Source: Cytophagales bacterium
GTDB taxonomy: Bacteria > Bacteroidota > Bacteroidia > Cytophagales > Cytophagaceae
Reading direction: 5' to 3'
Assembly (NCBI GenBank): GCA_025360235.1
Contig: JANYCO010000738.1
Coordinates: 1-5,708, forward strand
DNA: 5,708 nucleotides
The notes under the pieces: model-generated
Seen by the model: only the letters and a program-made list of their open reading frames with translations
Database searches by the model: none
Told to the model about the DNA's origin: nothing
In this document: positions 4,969-5,708 of the stretch, one piece after another
Numbering within the stretch: position 1 is the first letter of the stretch
How the letters are laid out: each line of letters starts with the position of its first letter
Translations under genes and position numbers: made by a program

Positions 4969-5708
4969 ATGACTGCAAAGACGGACATATGGGTATATGC
5001 ACATTGGCAGGGAATGGAAGCTCCCCTTTGTATTGGTGTGCTCACTGCCCAACAAGCCAAGGGTAAGAAAGCCTTCAGTTTTGCGTATGACAATAACTGG
5101 CTTAACACGAAAGCACAATTGGTTCTTGATCCGGACATTGACTGGTTTAGCGGTCAACAATACCCTAATGGCAAAGAAAATTTTGGTGTATTCCTTGACT
5201 CAATGCCCGACACCTGGGGACGAACCCTTATGAAAAGGCGCGCAGCACAACTGGCAAGGGAAAGTCGTAATACTATACCGACACTATATGATATAGATTT
5301 GTTATTAGGCGTTTATGATGAAAGCAGGATGGGGGCTTTACGTTTCAAAACGGATCCAGATGGGCCTTTTTTAGATAATAATAAAAACACTCCAACTCCT
5401 CATTGGGCTAATGTACGCGAATTGCAACATGCAGCTGCAGTGATTGAATCCGATGATGATAGCGAAGAGGTGAAAAAATGGCTTACTGTACTTATCGCGC
5501 CCGGTTCATCTCTCGGTGGAGCAAGACCAAAAGCAAATATTCTTGATGACCAACAGCATCCCTGGATCGCAAAGTTTCCGTCAGCTTCTGATACAATAGA
5601 CAAAGCCGCATGGGAATTTTTAGCTTACCAACTCGCATTGAAAGCAGGAATAACTATGTCAGAATGCAGAATAGAAAAGGTCGCTGGAAAATCTCATACT
5701 TTTTTTAC
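4969..5708 (+). CDS. hipA: HipA-type Ser/Thr kinase toxin, N-terminal part (runs off the window; completed at 1-652)
   Basis: The gene starts at ATG 4969, two bases after the hipB stop, and is open to the window end. The first 200 codons end at 5568, where the sequence becomes the same as base 1. Residues 1-120 form the N-terminal subdomain (IWVYAHWQGMEAPLCIGVLT, then FGVFLDSMPDTWGRTLMKRR, then LLLGVYDESRMGALRF), all typical of the HipA N-terminal region. PGSSLGGARPKA at residues 178-189 is the flexible P-loop-like segment that carries the regulatory autophosphorylation serine in HipA (Ser150 in E. coli), here Ser180 or Ser181. The catalytic loop is in the left part of the window. Joined across the circle, the gene has 417 codons including the stop, with no frameshift. 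It should be co-transcribed with hipB and held inactive by it. Confidence 0.95.
   Translation, partial: MTAKTDIWVYAHWQGMEAPLCIGVLTAQQAKGKKAFSFAYDNNWLNTKAQLVLDPDIDWFSGQQYPNGKENFGVFLDSMPDTWGRTLMKRRAAQLARESRNTIPTLYDIDLLLGVYDESRMGALRFKTDPDGPFLDNNKNTPTPHWANVRELQHAAAVIESDDDSEEVKKWLTVLIAPGSSLGGARPKANILDDQQHPWIAKFPSASDTIDKAAWEFLAYQLALKAGITMSECRIEKVAGKSHTFF
5568..5708. repeat. Terminal direct repeat, right copy (contig overlap)
   Basis: This is identical to bases 1-141. When counting genes or length, this segment should be used only once: the unique sequence is 5567 bp. Confidence 0.95.

Noticed and set aside
4633..5160. Long minus-strand frame opposite hipB and hipA
   Set aside because: It is antisense to two confidently identified genes and its composition (serine- and arginine-rich, no domain) is typical of a shadow frame.
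1..5708. CRISPR array, rRNA or complete tRNA gene
   Set aside because: No regularly spaced repeats are present, and no cloverleaf can be completed around the tRNA-like ends because the T-loop and 5' half are missing.

Overview
The window reads as a small circular contig from a member of the Bacteroidota. Bases 1-141 are identical to bases 5568-5708, and a single hipA reading frame runs off the right end and continues in frame from base 1, so the unique sequence is a circle of 5567 bp opened inside hipA. The Bacteroidota assignment is an inference. It rests on -7 boxes matching TAnnTTTG upstream of hipB and fic, the near absence of Shine-Dalgarno sequences, a secreted protein with an N-terminal carboxypeptidase-regulatory-like beta-sandwich of the kind common in that phylum, and low to moderate GC content. 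A 141-base overlap equals a widely used largest k-mer of metagenome assemblers, so the repeat is most likely the assembly signature of a circle or of a perfect tandem repeat, not a biological terminal repeat.

Layout, reading around the circle. (1) 4670-5708 and then 1-652 hold hipB-hipA, a complete type II module: an HTH antitoxin followed two bases later by a HipA-type Ser/Thr kinase of 416 residues with all key motifs present. (2) 653-944 is a gap that holds a tRNA-3'-end-like 13-mer, a strong terminator, and the fic promoter with a near-perfect palindrome. (3) 945-1910 is a Fic-family AMP-transferase with an N-terminal inhibitory helix and a C-terminal winged-helix domain. (4) 1911-2347 carries no confident gene but holds two spaced GTGCCCTAT repeats, a second copy of the tRNA-like 13-mer with its own terminator, and a partial third copy. 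(5) 2348-2797 is a small lipoprotein of unknown function, followed 22 bases later by a 28-codon signal-peptide ORF that ends abruptly. (6) 2948-3088 on the minus strand is a C-terminal scrap of an M19-type dipeptidase. (7) 3096-4397 on the minus strand is an intact secreted protein with a carboxypeptidase-regulatory-like domain. (8) 4398-4669 is a divergent intergenic region with the hipBA promoter.

The window contains two protein-modifying regulatory or toxin systems (a HipA kinase and a Fic AMP-transferase) next to envelope-protein cargo and two broken genes. I found no replication initiator, relaxase, integrase or transposase anywhere in the circle. Short direct repeats separate the modules: a 13-mer brackets fic, and a 15-mer brackets the envelope cargo. 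The cautious reading is a mosaic accessory region seen as a circle, either an excised non-autonomous element, a plasmid with an unrecognised replication mode, or a tandem duplication. The most interesting possibility is a recombinase-mobilised, cargo-only circle that relies on an integrase supplied in trans. The sequence alone does not prove this.
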